From positions 1 through 40,875 of the forward strand of contig JAEZHK010000060.1 in NCBI GenBank assembly GCA_023416655.1: a stretch of 40,875 nucleotides of DNA. Reading direction: 5' to 3'. Below, piece after piece: positions 6,613 to 15,031 of this stretch. The stretch comes from Bacillota bacterium. Its GTDB lineage: Bacteria; Bacillota; Clostridia; Christensenellales; Aristaeellaceae. The translations under genes and the position numbers were made by a program. How positions within the stretch are numbered: the stretch's first letter is position 1; the number at the start of each line of letters is the position of its first letter. Under the pieces are notes generated by a model, which saw only the letters and a program-made list of their open reading frames with translations, was not told where the DNA came from and ran no database searches.

Positions 6613-6659
6613 AAAGCGCACCCGCTTCGGTTGTGCGGGTGCGCTTTGTATGCTATAAT
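6613..6659 (+). promoter_or_regulatory. Promoter of fucose-isomerase-like operon overlapped by palindrome
   Basis: An extended -10 TGCTATAAT (TATAAT at 6654-6659) has TTGTGC (6631-6636) 17 bp upstream. The -35 box lies in the loop and 3' arm of a perfect 13-bp hairpin (6613-6625 with 6635-6647, arm AAAGCGCACCCGC). The palindrome may be an operator or an upstream terminator; on the minus strand it is followed by a short T-run. Confidence 0.7.
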
Positions 6660-6694
6660 GTTCAGTATGCCAACAGCATGAAAGGAGCATTTTC

Positions 6695-8176
<1,482 letters not shown>

Positions 8177-8208
8177 TATCACCGTAGCACGGTAAAAGGG
8201 GCGTCGGG

Positions 8209-9435
8209 ATGACTTATAAGCACACGTTGTATGCAAGCTATCTGGGCTACATCACGCAGGCGATTATTGTCAACCTGCCGCCCCTTCTGTTCATCGTTTT
8301 TAGCCGGGATTACGGGATCTCGCTGGAGAAGATCGGCCTTCTGATCTCGCTCAACTTTGGCGTACAGATCGCGACCGACTGGGCCTGCATCCACTTTGTG
8401 GACAAGATCGGCTACCGCACGGCGTCGGTGATCGCCCACGCGCTGTGTACGCTGGGCTTGATCCTGATCGGTTTCCTGCCCGGCGTCATCGACCCTTACC
8501 TGGGCCTTGTGATCGCGACGGTTTTCAACGCCGTCGGTGGCGGCATGATTGAGGTCTTGATCAGCCCCATCGTGGAATCGCTGCCCGGCGACAAAAAGGC
8601 CGCCTCGATGAGCCTTCTGCACTCGTTCTACTGCTGGGGACAGATGTCGGTGGTGCTCTTGTCCACCCTGTATTTTACCACGGTCGGGCTTGCGTCCTGG
8701 CGGTGGCTGCCTGCCATTTGGGCGCTGATCCCGTTTTTCAATGCGTTCTTCTTCCTCAAGGTGCCGCTTTGCGAGTTGGTGGAGGAGGGGAAGGGCATGC
8801 GCCTTGGGGAGCTGTTTGCCCGAGGCGGGTTCTGGCTGATGCTCCTGCTCATGGTCTGCGCGGGCGCGTCAGAGCAGGCGATGGCCCAGTGGGCCAGCCT
8901 CTTCGCAGAACTGGGCCTGGGCGTTTCAAAGACGCTGGGCGATCTTCTCGGCCCCTGCGCGTTCGCGATCCTGATGGGCGGCGCGCGGGTGTTCTTCGGC
9001 TCGAAGGGCGCGCACCTGCCGCTGACGAAAATCCTGACCGGCTCGGCGCTTTTGTGCGTCGTCAGCTACCTTGTGGCGGTTTTTTCGCCGAATCCGGTCT
9101 TATCGCTCATCGGATGCGCGCTCACGGGCCTCAGCGTGGGCGCGATGTGGCCCGGGACGATCTCTCTGTCCGCCAAGAGCTTCCCGCAGGGCGGCACCGC
9201 GATGTTCGCGATGCTGGCGCTGGCGGGCGACTTGGGCTGCTCCAGCGGCCCCGGCCTCGTGGGCGTGGTCTCCAGCCGCGTACAGGAGGGCGCCCGGTGG
9301 GCACAGGCGCTGTTTTCCGGCGGCGCCCAGGCAGCGCTGAAGGCGGGCTTGCTCATTGCCATCATCTTCCCGGTCGTCCTGGTTTTGAGCGTCTCGCTCG
9401 TCCGGGTGCTCAGGCGAAAAGGAGCCATATCTTGA
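8209..9435 (+). CDS. MFS transporter
   Basis: A 408-residue protein with about 12 hydrophobic segments (YLGYITQAIIVNLPPLLFIVF onward) and the arrangement of major-facilitator sugar permeases; INFG/DKIGYRTASVI resembles the loop 2-3 motif. It starts 32 bp after the isomerase-like gene, so it probably imports or exports the isomerase's sugar. The TTG start of the next gene overlaps its TGA stop. Confidence 0.85.
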   Translation: MTYKHTLYASYLGYITQAIIVNLPPLLFIVFSRDYGISLEKIGLLISLNFGVQIATDWACIHFVDKIGYRTASVIAHALCTLGLILIGFLPGVIDPYLGLVIATVFNAVGGGMIEVLISPIVESLPGDKKAASMSLLHSFYCWGQMSVVLLSTLYFTTVGLASWRWLPAIWALIPFFNAFFFLKVPLCELVEEGKGMRLGELFARGGFWLMLLLMVCAGASEQAMAQWASLFAELGLGVSKTLGDLLGPCAFAILMGGARVFFGSKGAHLPLTKILTGSALLCVVSYLVAVFSPNPVLSLIGCALTGLSVGAMWPGTISLSAKSFPQGGTAMFAMLALAGDLGCSSGPGLVGVVSSRVQEGARWAQALFSGGAQAALKAGLLIAIIFPVVLVLSVSLVRVLRRKGAIS

Positions 9436-10373
9436 ACGCGAAAACCAAAGGCACCCTCGGAAAACTGGCGCTCTATGGGGCGGCGCTCATCTGGGGCTCG
9501 TCCTTTTTTCTTGTCAAGGTCCAGATGGACGTCTTCCCACCGACAAAACTGCTGGCACTGCGCTACACGCTGGCGACGTTTCTTTTGATCGCGGCCTTCT
9601 GGAAGAAGGTCCGCACTTCCGGCTTTGAGGACGTCTGGCGGTCGTCCGCGCTGGGCCTGATCCTGGGCGTCGCGTCGCTCTTCCAGGCATTCGGCCTCAC
9701 CGACACCACCCCCGGTAAAAACGCCTTCCTGACCGCCGTCTACTGCGTGCTGGTGCCGTTCCTCTTCTGGGCGGTCAAGCGGAAGCGGCCGGAGGGCAAG
9801 GGCTTTGTAGCCGCCTTTTTGTGCCTGATCGGCATCGGCCTGATCTCGCTGACGGAGAACCTGACCGTCGGCTATGGCGATTCGCTGACGCTCGTGAGCG
9901 GCGTTCTGTACGCGGCGCACATCGTCGGCATCGCGACGCTGGGGCGCAGGATCGACCCTGTGCGCTCGATCGTCTTCCAGTTCGTGGTCAGCTCGGTGCT
10001 CTTCTGGGCGGTGGACTTCGTGACGCCGTCGCAGCCGCTCAATGCGCAGCCGGTCGACTGGATGGTGCTTTTGTACCTGGCGGTGTTCCCGACGGCGATC
10101 GGCTTCCTTTTGCAGCTGGTCGGCCAGAAGTTCGCCCCGCCCACGGGCGCGTCGCTCATCCTGAGCCTGGAATCGGTGTTCGGGGTGCTGTTCTCGGTGC
10201 TCTTCTACGGCGAGGTGGTGCCGCCCCGGGTGTTCATCGGCTTCGTGGTGGTGTTTGCGGCAATCTTCCTTTCGGAATCGGAGATCCGGTGGCCGCTTCG
10301 AAGGCTCACGCCGTCCGCCGCCCTCAAGGACATTCCCACGCCCGACGCGTTGGCCGCCGAGGAGGACGCGTAA
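9432..10373 (+). CDS. EamA/DMT-family transporter
   Basis: A 313-residue integral membrane protein with about ten hydrophobic helices in two EamA repeats (YGAALIWGSSFFLVKV...; LVSGVLYAAHIVGIATLG...). The start is a TTG at 9432 overlapping the MFS stop codon (TTGA), with AGGAG 8-9 bp before it. The long open frame that extends far upstream in the same register is antisense-type high-GC noise. DMT proteins export or import metabolites; the substrate is unknown. Confidence 0.85.
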   Translation: MNAKTKGTLGKLALYGAALIWGSSFFLVKVQMDVFPPTKLLALRYTLATFLLIAAFWKKVRTSGFEDVWRSSALGLILGVASLFQAFGLTDTTPGKNAFLTAVYCVLVPFLFWAVKRKRPEGKGFVAAFLCLIGIGLISLTENLTVGYGDSLTLVSGVLYAAHIVGIATLGRRIDPVRSIVFQFVVSSVLFWAVDFVTPSQPLNAQPVDWMVLLYLAVFPTAIGFLLQLVGQKFAPPTGASLILSLESVFGVLFSVLFYGEVVPPRVFIGFVVVFAAIFLSESEIRWPLRRLTPSAALKDIPTPDALAAEEDA

Positions 10374-10384
10374 TTTCCCTCTAG

Positions 10385-10432
10385 GCAGCACAACGCCCTG
10401 GAGCCGTGTACTGGCCCAGGGCGTTGTGCTGC
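10385..10432. terminator. Bidirectional terminator hairpin
   Basis: A 17-bp perfect stem (arm GCAGCACAACGCCCTGG) with a 14-nt loop between convergent EamA and rubrerythrin genes. No strong T-run on either side. Confidence 0.7.
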
Positions 10433-10447
10433 GAACGATCGTGAAGA

Positions 10448-10987
10448 TTACTTGAAGTGCCGCTTGAGCAGGCCCTCGAAGCCCTTGCCATGGCGGGCCT
10501 CGTCCTTGGCCATCTCGTGCACGGTGTCATGCACCGCGTCATAACCCAGTTCCTTGGCCAGCTTGGCCAGCTCCGTCTTGCCGCCGGTGGCGCCATACTC
10601 GGCTTCGGCGCGCAGTTCCAGGTTTTTCTTGGTGCTCGAGGTCACCACTTCGCCCAGAAGTTCCGCGAACCGGGCCGCGTGATCGGCTTCCTCCAGGGCG
10701 TAGCGCTTGAAGGCTTCGGCGACCTCGGGATAGCCCTCGCGGTCCGCGACGCGGCTCATCGCCAGGTACATGCCGACCTCGGAGCACTCGCCATTGAAGT
10801 TGGCGCGAAGGCCTTCCACCACGCGCTCGTCCAAACCCTTGGCCACGCCGACCTTGTGCTCGGACGCCCAGACCTTTTCTTCCATCGCCTTGTTGAATTT
10901 GGAGCCGGGCGCTTTGCAGAGGGGGCAGTTCTCGGGCGGGGTGTCGCCTTCATGCACATAACCGCAGACGGAGCAGATCCATTTCAT
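10448..10987 (-). CDS. Reverse rubrerythrin
   Basis: 179 residues. The rubredoxin-like [Fe(SCys)4] domain is N-terminal (Cys5, Cys8, Cys21, Cys24: ICSVCGY and CPLCKAP) and the erythrin diiron four-helix domain follows (FNGECSEVGMYLAMS, ALEEADHAARFAE, EAEYGATGG, AKDEARHGKGF). This inverted domain order defines reverse rubrerythrin, an H2O2/O2 reductase of anaerobic Clostridia. The start at 10987 follows GGGGAGGA; the longer frame to 11041 has no ribosome binding site. A cytoplasmic oxidative-stress defence protein. Confidence 0.95.
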   Translation of the reverse strand: MKWICSVCGYVHEGDTPPENCPLCKAPGSKFNKAMEEKVWASEHKVGVAKGLDERVVEGLRANFNGECSEVGMYLAMSRVADREGYPEVAEAFKRYALEEADHAARFAELLGEVVTSSTKKNLELRAEAEYGATGGKTELAKLAKELGYDAVHDTVHEMAKDEARHGKGFEGLLKRHFK

Positions 10988-11106
10988 AGCCAAATCCTCC
11001 CCAAAATGTTTGAAAGTATTGCGCAGTGCGCGTCTTCTCATTGATAACCCCCAAGGTGCGCCCAGAAACAGGTTTTATCTGACTGCGCGCATTTTTTCAC
11101 CGGGTA

Positions 11107-11115
11107 TGATATAAT
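11107..11115 (+). promoter_or_regulatory. Extended -10 promoter for small unknown protein
   Basis: TGATATAAT, an extended -10 with consensus TATAAT at 11110-11115, 18 bp before the coding start. No clear -35 box at 17 bp. Confidence 0.6.
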
Positions 11116-11133
11116 GGGGCTTGGAGGGATACA

Positions 11134-11424
11134 ATGACCAGACTTTGGATGCGCATCATCAGAAAACAACGGATCGACCGCCAGTACATCGGCCCCTGCG
11201 CGCCCGGCGAAGAGCGGGAGGCGCTGATCGCGCTGTGCCGCGAGGGCGACCTGCCCGTTCCCATGTGGCTGGAAAAGCACGAGCGGGAGTTCGAGCGCTT
11301 CCGCCGCACCGCGTTTTTGCCCGACCACTTCGTGGAAGAAGTGCGCTTTGAGCGCATGGAGATCGAGATCCTCGAGGACGGAACCAAGACCCGCCGCAGC
11401 GACGACCCGCGCAACGCGTTCTGA
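11134..11424 (+). CDS. Unknown small charged protein, 96 aa
   Basis: ATG at 11134 follows TTGGAGGG at good spacing and lies behind an extended -10 promoter. The product is rich in Arg and Glu, with no signal peptide or membrane segment. Its second half (VPMWLEKHEREFERFRRTAF, then LPDHFVEEVRFERMEIEILE) is probably helix followed by strand. I do not recognise a named family. The last codons (PRNAF plus stop) are shared with the 86-bp tandem repeat units that follow, so the repeat array begins inside the gene's 3' end. Confidence 0.75.
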   Translation: MTRLWMRIIRKQRIDRQYIGPCAPGEEREALIALCREGDLPVPMWLEKHEREFERFRRTAFLPDHFVEEVRFERMEIEILEDGTKTRRSDDPRNAF

Positions 11425-11676
11425 CACAGCGCCTCCGGGGGGGCTGCTAGTCAGGAAAGCATGCGCATGGATTCGGACGCTTCGAGCATCAGCCCGCGCA
11501 ACGCATTCTGACACAGCGCCTAGGGGGGCTGCTAGTCAGGAAAGCATGCGCATGGATTCGGACGCTTCGAGCATCAGCCCGCACGACGCATTCTGACACA
11601 GCGCCTCCCGAGGAGCTGCTAGCCAGGAAAGCAAGCGCATGGATTCGGACGCTTCGAGCATCAGCCCGCACGACGG
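11419..11676. repeat. 86-bp tandem repeat, three units
   Basis: Units start with TTCTGACACAGCGCCT at 11419, 11506 and 11591 (lengths 87, 85, about 86 bp). They share GCTGCTAG(T/C)CAGGAAAGCA and GCGCATGGATTCGGACGCTT nearly without change. The variable part is the CCTCCGGGG-type stretch. Units 1 and 2 each hold a 16-codon mini-ORF (MRMDSDASSISPRNAF and ..SPHDAF); unit 3 reads through. The first unit starts in the last two codons of the 96-aa gene. Confidence 0.92.
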
Positions 11677-11703
11677 GTTTTGTGAATGGGAAGTCCACAC
11701 CCT

Positions 11704-11746
11704 GCCCGGACGTCATGCATTGCAGCGTCCGGGCAACGTGCGTTTT
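11704..11746 (+). terminator. Possible terminator after the repeat array
   Basis: GCCCGGACG pairs perfectly with CGTCCGGGC (11726-11734) around a 13-nt loop; a T-run follows 7 bp later. May end the 96-aa gene/repeat transcript. Confidence 0.55.
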
Positions 11747-11841
11747 TCATTGGGTTGGTCGGCATCCCGCCCCCAGTGATCCAGTCATGCCGAACGATTT
11801 CACTTGCTGCGAAAAAAACGCGTAAAAATGCAATTTTCCTC

Positions 11842-11870
11842 TTGATTTTCGCGCCCAGATGAAGTATACT
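11842..11870 (+). promoter_or_regulatory. Promoter of tRNA-Thr
   Basis: TTGATT, 17 bp, TATACT, ending 27 bp before the mature tRNA 5' end. Confidence 0.82.
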
Positions 11871-11897
11871 ATTTCTTGCGTTCGTCTTGAAAGGCGT

Positions 11898-11973
11898 GCT
11901 GATGTAGCTCAGGCGGTAGAGCACATCCTTGGTAAGGATGAGGTCATGGGTTCGAGTCCCATCATCAGCTCCA
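11898..11973 (+). tRNA. tRNA-Thr(GGT), CCA encoded
   Basis: A complete cloverleaf: acceptor GCTGATG/CATCAGC, D arm GCTC..GAGC, anticodon stem CATCC/GGATG with loop TTGGTAA (anticodon GGT), T arm ATGGG TTCGAGT CCCAT, discriminator T and genome-encoded CCA. It has its own promoter and terminator. The 3' half is repeated in degenerate form at 14367-14411, marking it as an integration site. Confidence 0.97.
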
Positions 11974-11974
11974 T

Positions 11975-12016
11975 GCCCGCAAACCCAATGAAATAGAGGG
12001 TTTGCGGGCCTTTTTT
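11975..12016 (+). terminator. Terminator of tRNA-Thr
   Basis: GCCCGCAAACCC pairs with GGGTTTGCGGGC (11998-12009), followed by six T. Confidence 0.93.
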
Positions 12017-12058
12017 ATCCTGAAGAAAGACGGGACACTGTACCTGTAACGCGGTTTG

Positions 12059-12067
12059 TGGTATAAT
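12059..12067 (+). promoter_or_regulatory. Extended -10 promoter
   Basis: TGGTATAAT, an extended -10, 81 bp before the 61-aa membrane protein. No convincing -35 box. Confidence 0.6.
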
Positions 12068-12147
12068 ATGGGAAGGGTTTGCATATTGTACTTAAAATTA
12101 TGCGGTAAAGGGCTGGAATGGCCGGGAGGTCGGCGTGAGAAGATCGA

Positions 12148-12333
12148 ATGAAAAAGTGGAGTAACCCGAAAACGCTTGAAATCAACTTATCTTTATTGGG
12201 TATCGTTCTATGCGCAATGGGGTTTGCGATGCGGATTTATGGCAATCCACTCAATCGTCTTTTCATCGCTATTGGTGGTTTGTGTATAAGTCCGGTTGCC
12301 ATTTATCACATGATCCGTTCTCGTAAGCGATAG
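12148..12333 (+). CDS. Small two-helix membrane protein, 61 aa
   Basis: Two hydrophobic segments (about residues 12-30 INLSLLGIVLCAMGFAMRI and 37-55 NRLFIAIGGLCISPVAIYH) with a basic C-terminus (RSRKR). The ribosome binding site is weak (GAGAAG). It lies 25 bp upstream of the Fic gene and may be cotranscribed. Unknown family; being real rather than chance rests on hydrophobicity pattern and position behind a promoter. Confidence 0.55.
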   Translation: MKKWSNPKTLEINLSLLGIVLCAMGFAMRIYGNPLNRLFIAIGGLCISPVAIYHMIRSRKR

Positions 12334-12358
12334 TCCGGAGCGGTGGGGAGGACTGGCC

Positions 12359-13093
12359 ATGAAGGAATTGTTGGCGAAGATCGACGCGTACAAAGAGAAG
12401 ATCGACCAATACAGGCCGATGCAAGAGCCTCTTTTGTCGCAGTTCCGGGCATATTACCGCATTGGCCTGACGTGGACAAGCAATGCGCTGGAGGGTTCCA
12501 GCCTGACCGAAAGTGAAACGAAGGTTGTGCTGGAGGATGGGCTTACGGTTGCGGGGAAGCCCCTGCGTGAGTATTACGAGGCCATAGGTCATGCCAACGC
12601 CTACGACGCCATGTTTGGCCTTGTAGACCGCTCAAAGCCCGTCACCGAGGCGGCTATCCGCGAATTGCACCGGCTGTTTTACCATCAGATTGACGAGGGA
12701 CAGGCGGGCAAGTACCGGGAACAGCGCGTGTTCATCACCGGGTCACGCTTCACACCGCCTTCCGCTGAAAAGGTGGCCGGGGCAATGGGGGAATTCGTCC
12801 GGTGGATGGCGGAGAATGAAAGCGCCTTGCATCCGGTAGTGTTTGCGGCACAGGCACACAAGCGGTTCGTGTTCATCCATCCCTTTGTGGACGGGAACGG
12901 CAGGGTGGCGCGGCTGCTCATGAACCTTTGCCTTCTGCGTGGGGGATATACGCTTGCCATCGTCCCGCCTGTTTTACGGGTAGAGTACATTCAACTGCTG
13001 GAGAAGGCCCATACGGATGATGTGCCCTTTGTTGAGTTCATTGCCCAGCGGGTGTTGGAAACACAAAAGGATATTTTGCGGATGCTGGCATAA
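12359..13093 (+). CDS. Fic-domain protein (probable AMPylase), class II inhibitory helix
   Basis: 244 residues. The Fic motif HPFVDGNGRVAR is intact (catalytic His174), matching HxFx(D/E)GNGRxxR of enzymes that transfer AMP or other nucleotidyl groups to proteins. An N-terminal SNALEG (residues 41-46) fits the [S/T]xxxE[G/N] inhibitory-helix motif, so it should be auto-inhibited (class II). ATG at 12359 follows GGGGAGGA. It lies on the tRNA-Thr island with no separate antitoxin gene identified. Possible roles are stress regulation or defence; the target is unknown. Confidence 0.88.
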   Translation: MKELLAKIDAYKEKIDQYRPMQEPLLSQFRAYYRIGLTWTSNALEGSSLTESETKVVLEDGLTVAGKPLREYYEAIGHANAYDAMFGLVDRSKPVTEAAIRELHRLFYHQIDEGQAGKYREQRVFITGSRFTPPSAEKVAGAMGEFVRWMAENESALHPVVFAAQAHKRFVFIHPFVDGNGRVARLLMNLCLLRGGYTLAIVPPVLRVEYIQLLEKAHTDDVPFVEFIAQRVLETQKDILRMLA

Positions 13094-13151
13094 TCAAGGT
13101 CATACGGAAATGCTGTCAAGTCATAGAACCTTTATGAATGAGACGTAAATT

Positions 13152-13180
13152 TTGTTTACTTAGGTTGGCGTTTGTGTTAT
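13152..13180 (+). promoter_or_regulatory. Promoter for 116-aa protein
   Basis: TTGTTT, 17 bp, TGTTAT, ending 38 bp before the coding start. Confidence 0.6.
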
Positions 13181-13218
13181 GCTCATGATGCACAATCAAT
13201 GCGAGAGGGGTTCGGATC

Positions 13219-13569
13219 ATGATAGCAGAAGGGACACTCACGGGCATCGGTCTTTTCACAGTCGAAGTTATCCACTTGATTTCGGCAGGGAAGCATGAAA
13301 ACTTCGCGGAGATCGAGAAGCACTTCGAAAACAGGGATTTAGTCGAATACCTTAGCACGAAGTACGCTGAACACTTTTTCGCTCAGTTCGACGGAACCAT
13401 GTACGACAATGCTGCAATCAACCAATATTTCTTTGAATACACGGGGTATATTCAGGGAAATGAACGTCGGAAATACGGGATCATGAATGACGAAGATGGC
13501 CTGCTTCTCATACCTGCATTACTTATGGATCGAGTAGAAACAGAATGCCGCAAGTGGAAGCAGGAATAA
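13219..13569 (+). CDS. Unknown 116-aa protein
   Basis: ATG at 13219 is preceded by GAGAGGGG. The product is soluble and acidic with no signal peptide: a hydrophobic start MIAEGTLTGIGLFTVEVIHL, then an aromatic-rich middle (YAEHFFAQFDGTMYDN, NQYFFEYTGYIQGNERR). Family not recognised. Codon use is more AT-rich than in flanking chromosomal genes. It ends at a bidirectional terminator. Confidence 0.65.
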   Translation: MIAEGTLTGIGLFTVEVIHLISAGKHENFAEIEKHFENRDLVEYLSTKYAEHFFAQFDGTMYDNAAINQYFFEYTGYIQGNERRKYGIMNDEDGLLLIPALLMDRVETECRKWKQE

Positions 13570-13611
13570 TGCGGATACGGAGTTTGTACGCAAAATCGCC
13601 ACGACATAAGC

Positions 13612-13642
13612 AAAGCGCCGATGATGATTCACCGGCGCTTTT
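13612..13642. terminator. Bidirectional terminator
   Basis: AAAGCGCCG pairs with CGGCGCTTT (13633-13641) between convergent genes; T-rich on both strands. Confidence 0.8.
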
Positions 13643-13657
13643 GATTGACCGCGTGTC

Positions 13658-14077
13658 CTAGAACCCTAACCCCGCATACGGCGCGAACACGACGCCGCCG
13701 TTAAGGCCGATGGATTGCCCTTCTTCCAACACCAACCGACCCACGCCTTCGCTGGCCGTCAAGGTATACATGTTTACCATGTCTTTCGGTTCCGTGCCGC
13801 CCTTGCCGTAAATCGTGACCACAGCCATAGGGGCCGTCGTGGTCAAGGTGTATTCACCAGCCGGAATCTGATCACCCACTTTGTACGTTCCAGCGGGCAC
13901 GTTCACCTCTTTGTAATCGTCGCGGCTCATGATGGCCTGTTCGATGGCTGTACGCGCTGCAATCAGTTCATCCAACGTTGCGGTGGCAGGGTCAACAGAA
14001 ATCGCATCGGCCAGCGCCACACCAGACACCCCAAAGAACATCAGCAGGACAACCAGAACAGACAATACCCGTTTCAT
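13658..14077 (-). CDS. Secreted 139-aa protein with IPAGEYTLT motif
   Basis: The signal peptide (MKRVLSVLVVLLMFFGVSGVALAD) ends in Ala-x-Ala. A short helical linker (TLDELIAARTAIEQAI) precedes a beta-rich domain with VPAGTYKVGDQIPAGEYTLT, a pattern seen in small secreted Bacillota proteins of unknown function. The start at 14077 follows AAGGGG; an upstream TTG is possible but worse placed. Its promoter is at 14107-14135. Probably surface-exposed or secreted; function unknown. Confidence 0.75.
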   Translation of the reverse strand: MKRVLSVLVVLLMFFGVSGVALADAISVDPATATLDELIAARTAIEQAIMSRDDYKEVNVPAGTYKVGDQIPAGEYTLTTTAPMAVVTIYGKGGTEPKDMVNMYTLTASEGVGRLVLEEGQSIGLNGGVVFAPYAGLGF

Positions 14078-14106
14078 CCATACACCCCTTCCCAAATTCT
14101 ACATGC

Positions 14107-14135
14107 ATTATATCATGATTACAGTTTTGTGTAAA
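14107..14135 (-). promoter_or_regulatory. Promoter of secreted 139-aa protein
   Basis: Minus strand TTTACA (14130-14135), 17 bp, TATAAT (14107-14112). Confidence 0.82.
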
Positions 14136-14209
14136 TATCGGTTTGCAGGTGTAACGAATGTAGGCGCATTTACTCCGGCCGTGAATGTGCTCGACGCTAC
14201 CGCATCTGT

Positions 14210-14260
14210 ACCGCAATTTTGACCGCAACTGGCCAAAATGACCGCAACTGATGACCGCAA
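14210..14260 (+). repeat. Four ACCGCAA direct repeats
   Basis: ACCGCAA at 14210, 14222, 14241 and 14254 (spacings 12, 19, 13 bp), with a near copy ACCGCAT just before. About 110 bp inside the right end of the tRNA-Thr island, the place where arm-type recombinase sites are often found. Confidence 0.6.
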
Positions 14261-14366
14261 CGGCGTTGTCAGGGGTCAGAACAGAAAATCACGAAACCCT
14301 TGAAATACAAGGATTCTTGGACTTGGGAAGCATCTGAAATCCTCCAAAATCACGTCAAACCTAGCA

Positions 14367-14411
14367 TTGGTAAGGATGACGTCATGGTTTCGAGTCTCAT
14401 TATCAGCTCCA
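14367..14411 (+). pseudogene. Degenerate tRNA-Thr 3' half (island attachment site)
   Basis: 45 bp matching tRNA-Thr positions 11929-11973 at 41 of 45 bases, from the anticodon loop TTGGTAA to the terminal CCA. No matching 5' half precedes it. Two of the changes fall in the T-stem and weaken it. Best read as the displaced attB end left by integration into tRNA-Thr. Confidence 0.85.
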
Positions 14412-14415
14412 GCGT

Positions 14416-14449
14416 ACCCCTTGAAATCGATGAGATTCAAGGGGTTTCA
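14416..14449 (+). terminator. Terminator-like hairpin behind tRNA fragment
   Basis: ACCCCTTGAA pairs perfectly with TTCAAGGGGT (14436-14445), loop of 10 nt. It differs in sequence from the terminator of the intact tRNA-Thr, fitting an original chromosomal tRNA terminator moved by the insertion. Confidence 0.65.
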
Positions 14450-14685
14450 CATTTCTGCGGCATGCGGTCCCGGCATGGGCGACGTGCCGGGACTGTACAT
14501 TATTGATTTCCCGGACGGGAGCACGATGCGCGGCGCGGCGATGCCGGTCGCGGGTTGCCGGGGGATGCTTTCTTTCGACATTTCGGTACCGCAAATTCGC
14601 AGGACGCATAGTGTATTGTGGATTGCACCTCAATTACCTGGTCGAATTCGCGCGGTATCTATACAGAAAGGAGAGGATTCCCATA

Positions 14686-14859
14686 ATTATCAGTATCTTG
14701 CTCATTCTCGTGGGCATCACAGCCCTCATCCTGGCCGCGATTCTGCCGGTCGTCGGCATCCCGGGCATCATCGGAGGAGTCGCCGCACTGCTGGCCGGCA
14801 TTGGGTTCTTCATTTTCTACTGCAATTGCTGCCGATCGAACCAGTCCCGCTGTGACTGA
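14686..14859 (+). CDS. Small hydrophobic membrane protein with non-canonical start
   Basis: The frame encodes two transmembrane helices (ISILLILVGITALILAAILP and GIIGGVAALLAGIGFFIFYC) ending in YCNCCRSNQSRCD. A strong AAAGGAGAGG (14667-14676) precedes it, but at the proper spacing the frame offers only ATA (14683) or ATT (14686); no ATG, GTG or TTG is near. Either a rare AUU/AUA start is used or a start codon was lost by one base. Upstream in-frame ATG (14503) has no ribosome binding site. Family not recognised. The stretch 14450-14666 shows no other gene. Confidence 0.5.
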   Translation: MISILLILVGITALILAAILPVVGIPGIIGGVAALLAGIGFFIFYCNCCRSNQSRCD

Positions 14860-15031
14860 CGGCACGCCCATCAGGCGCTCTGAGATTTCGGGGCGCTTGT
14901 TTGTTATGCATTCCCTGCCAGACCACGGAAGGGGAATCCATGCCCTTCTCTCCATGTGAAATAATTCATGACAGTCGCGTCCTTCTCGCGAAAGGCTGGG
15001 ATTTGTTGTATGATCCCATAAAACGCCCTGA

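Larger units (their letters stand above)
11929..14411. mobile_element. Decayed genomic island in tRNA-Thr
   Basis: Bounded by 45-bp direct repeats: the tRNA-Thr 3' half (11929-11973, anticodon loop to CCA) and a copy with 4 substitutions (14367-14411). The interval is visibly more AT-rich than its surroundings and carries genes with lower-GC codon use: a small membrane protein, a Fic protein, a 116-aa unknown and a secreted 139-aa protein. No integrase is visible, so the element is probably a remnant. The right-hand copy keeps its own terminator-like hairpin, as expected for a displaced chromosomal tRNA end. Confidence 0.72.

Noticed and set aside
11419..11676. CRISPR array
   Set aside because: Whole 86-bp units are repeated without unique spacers, and there are no cas genes.
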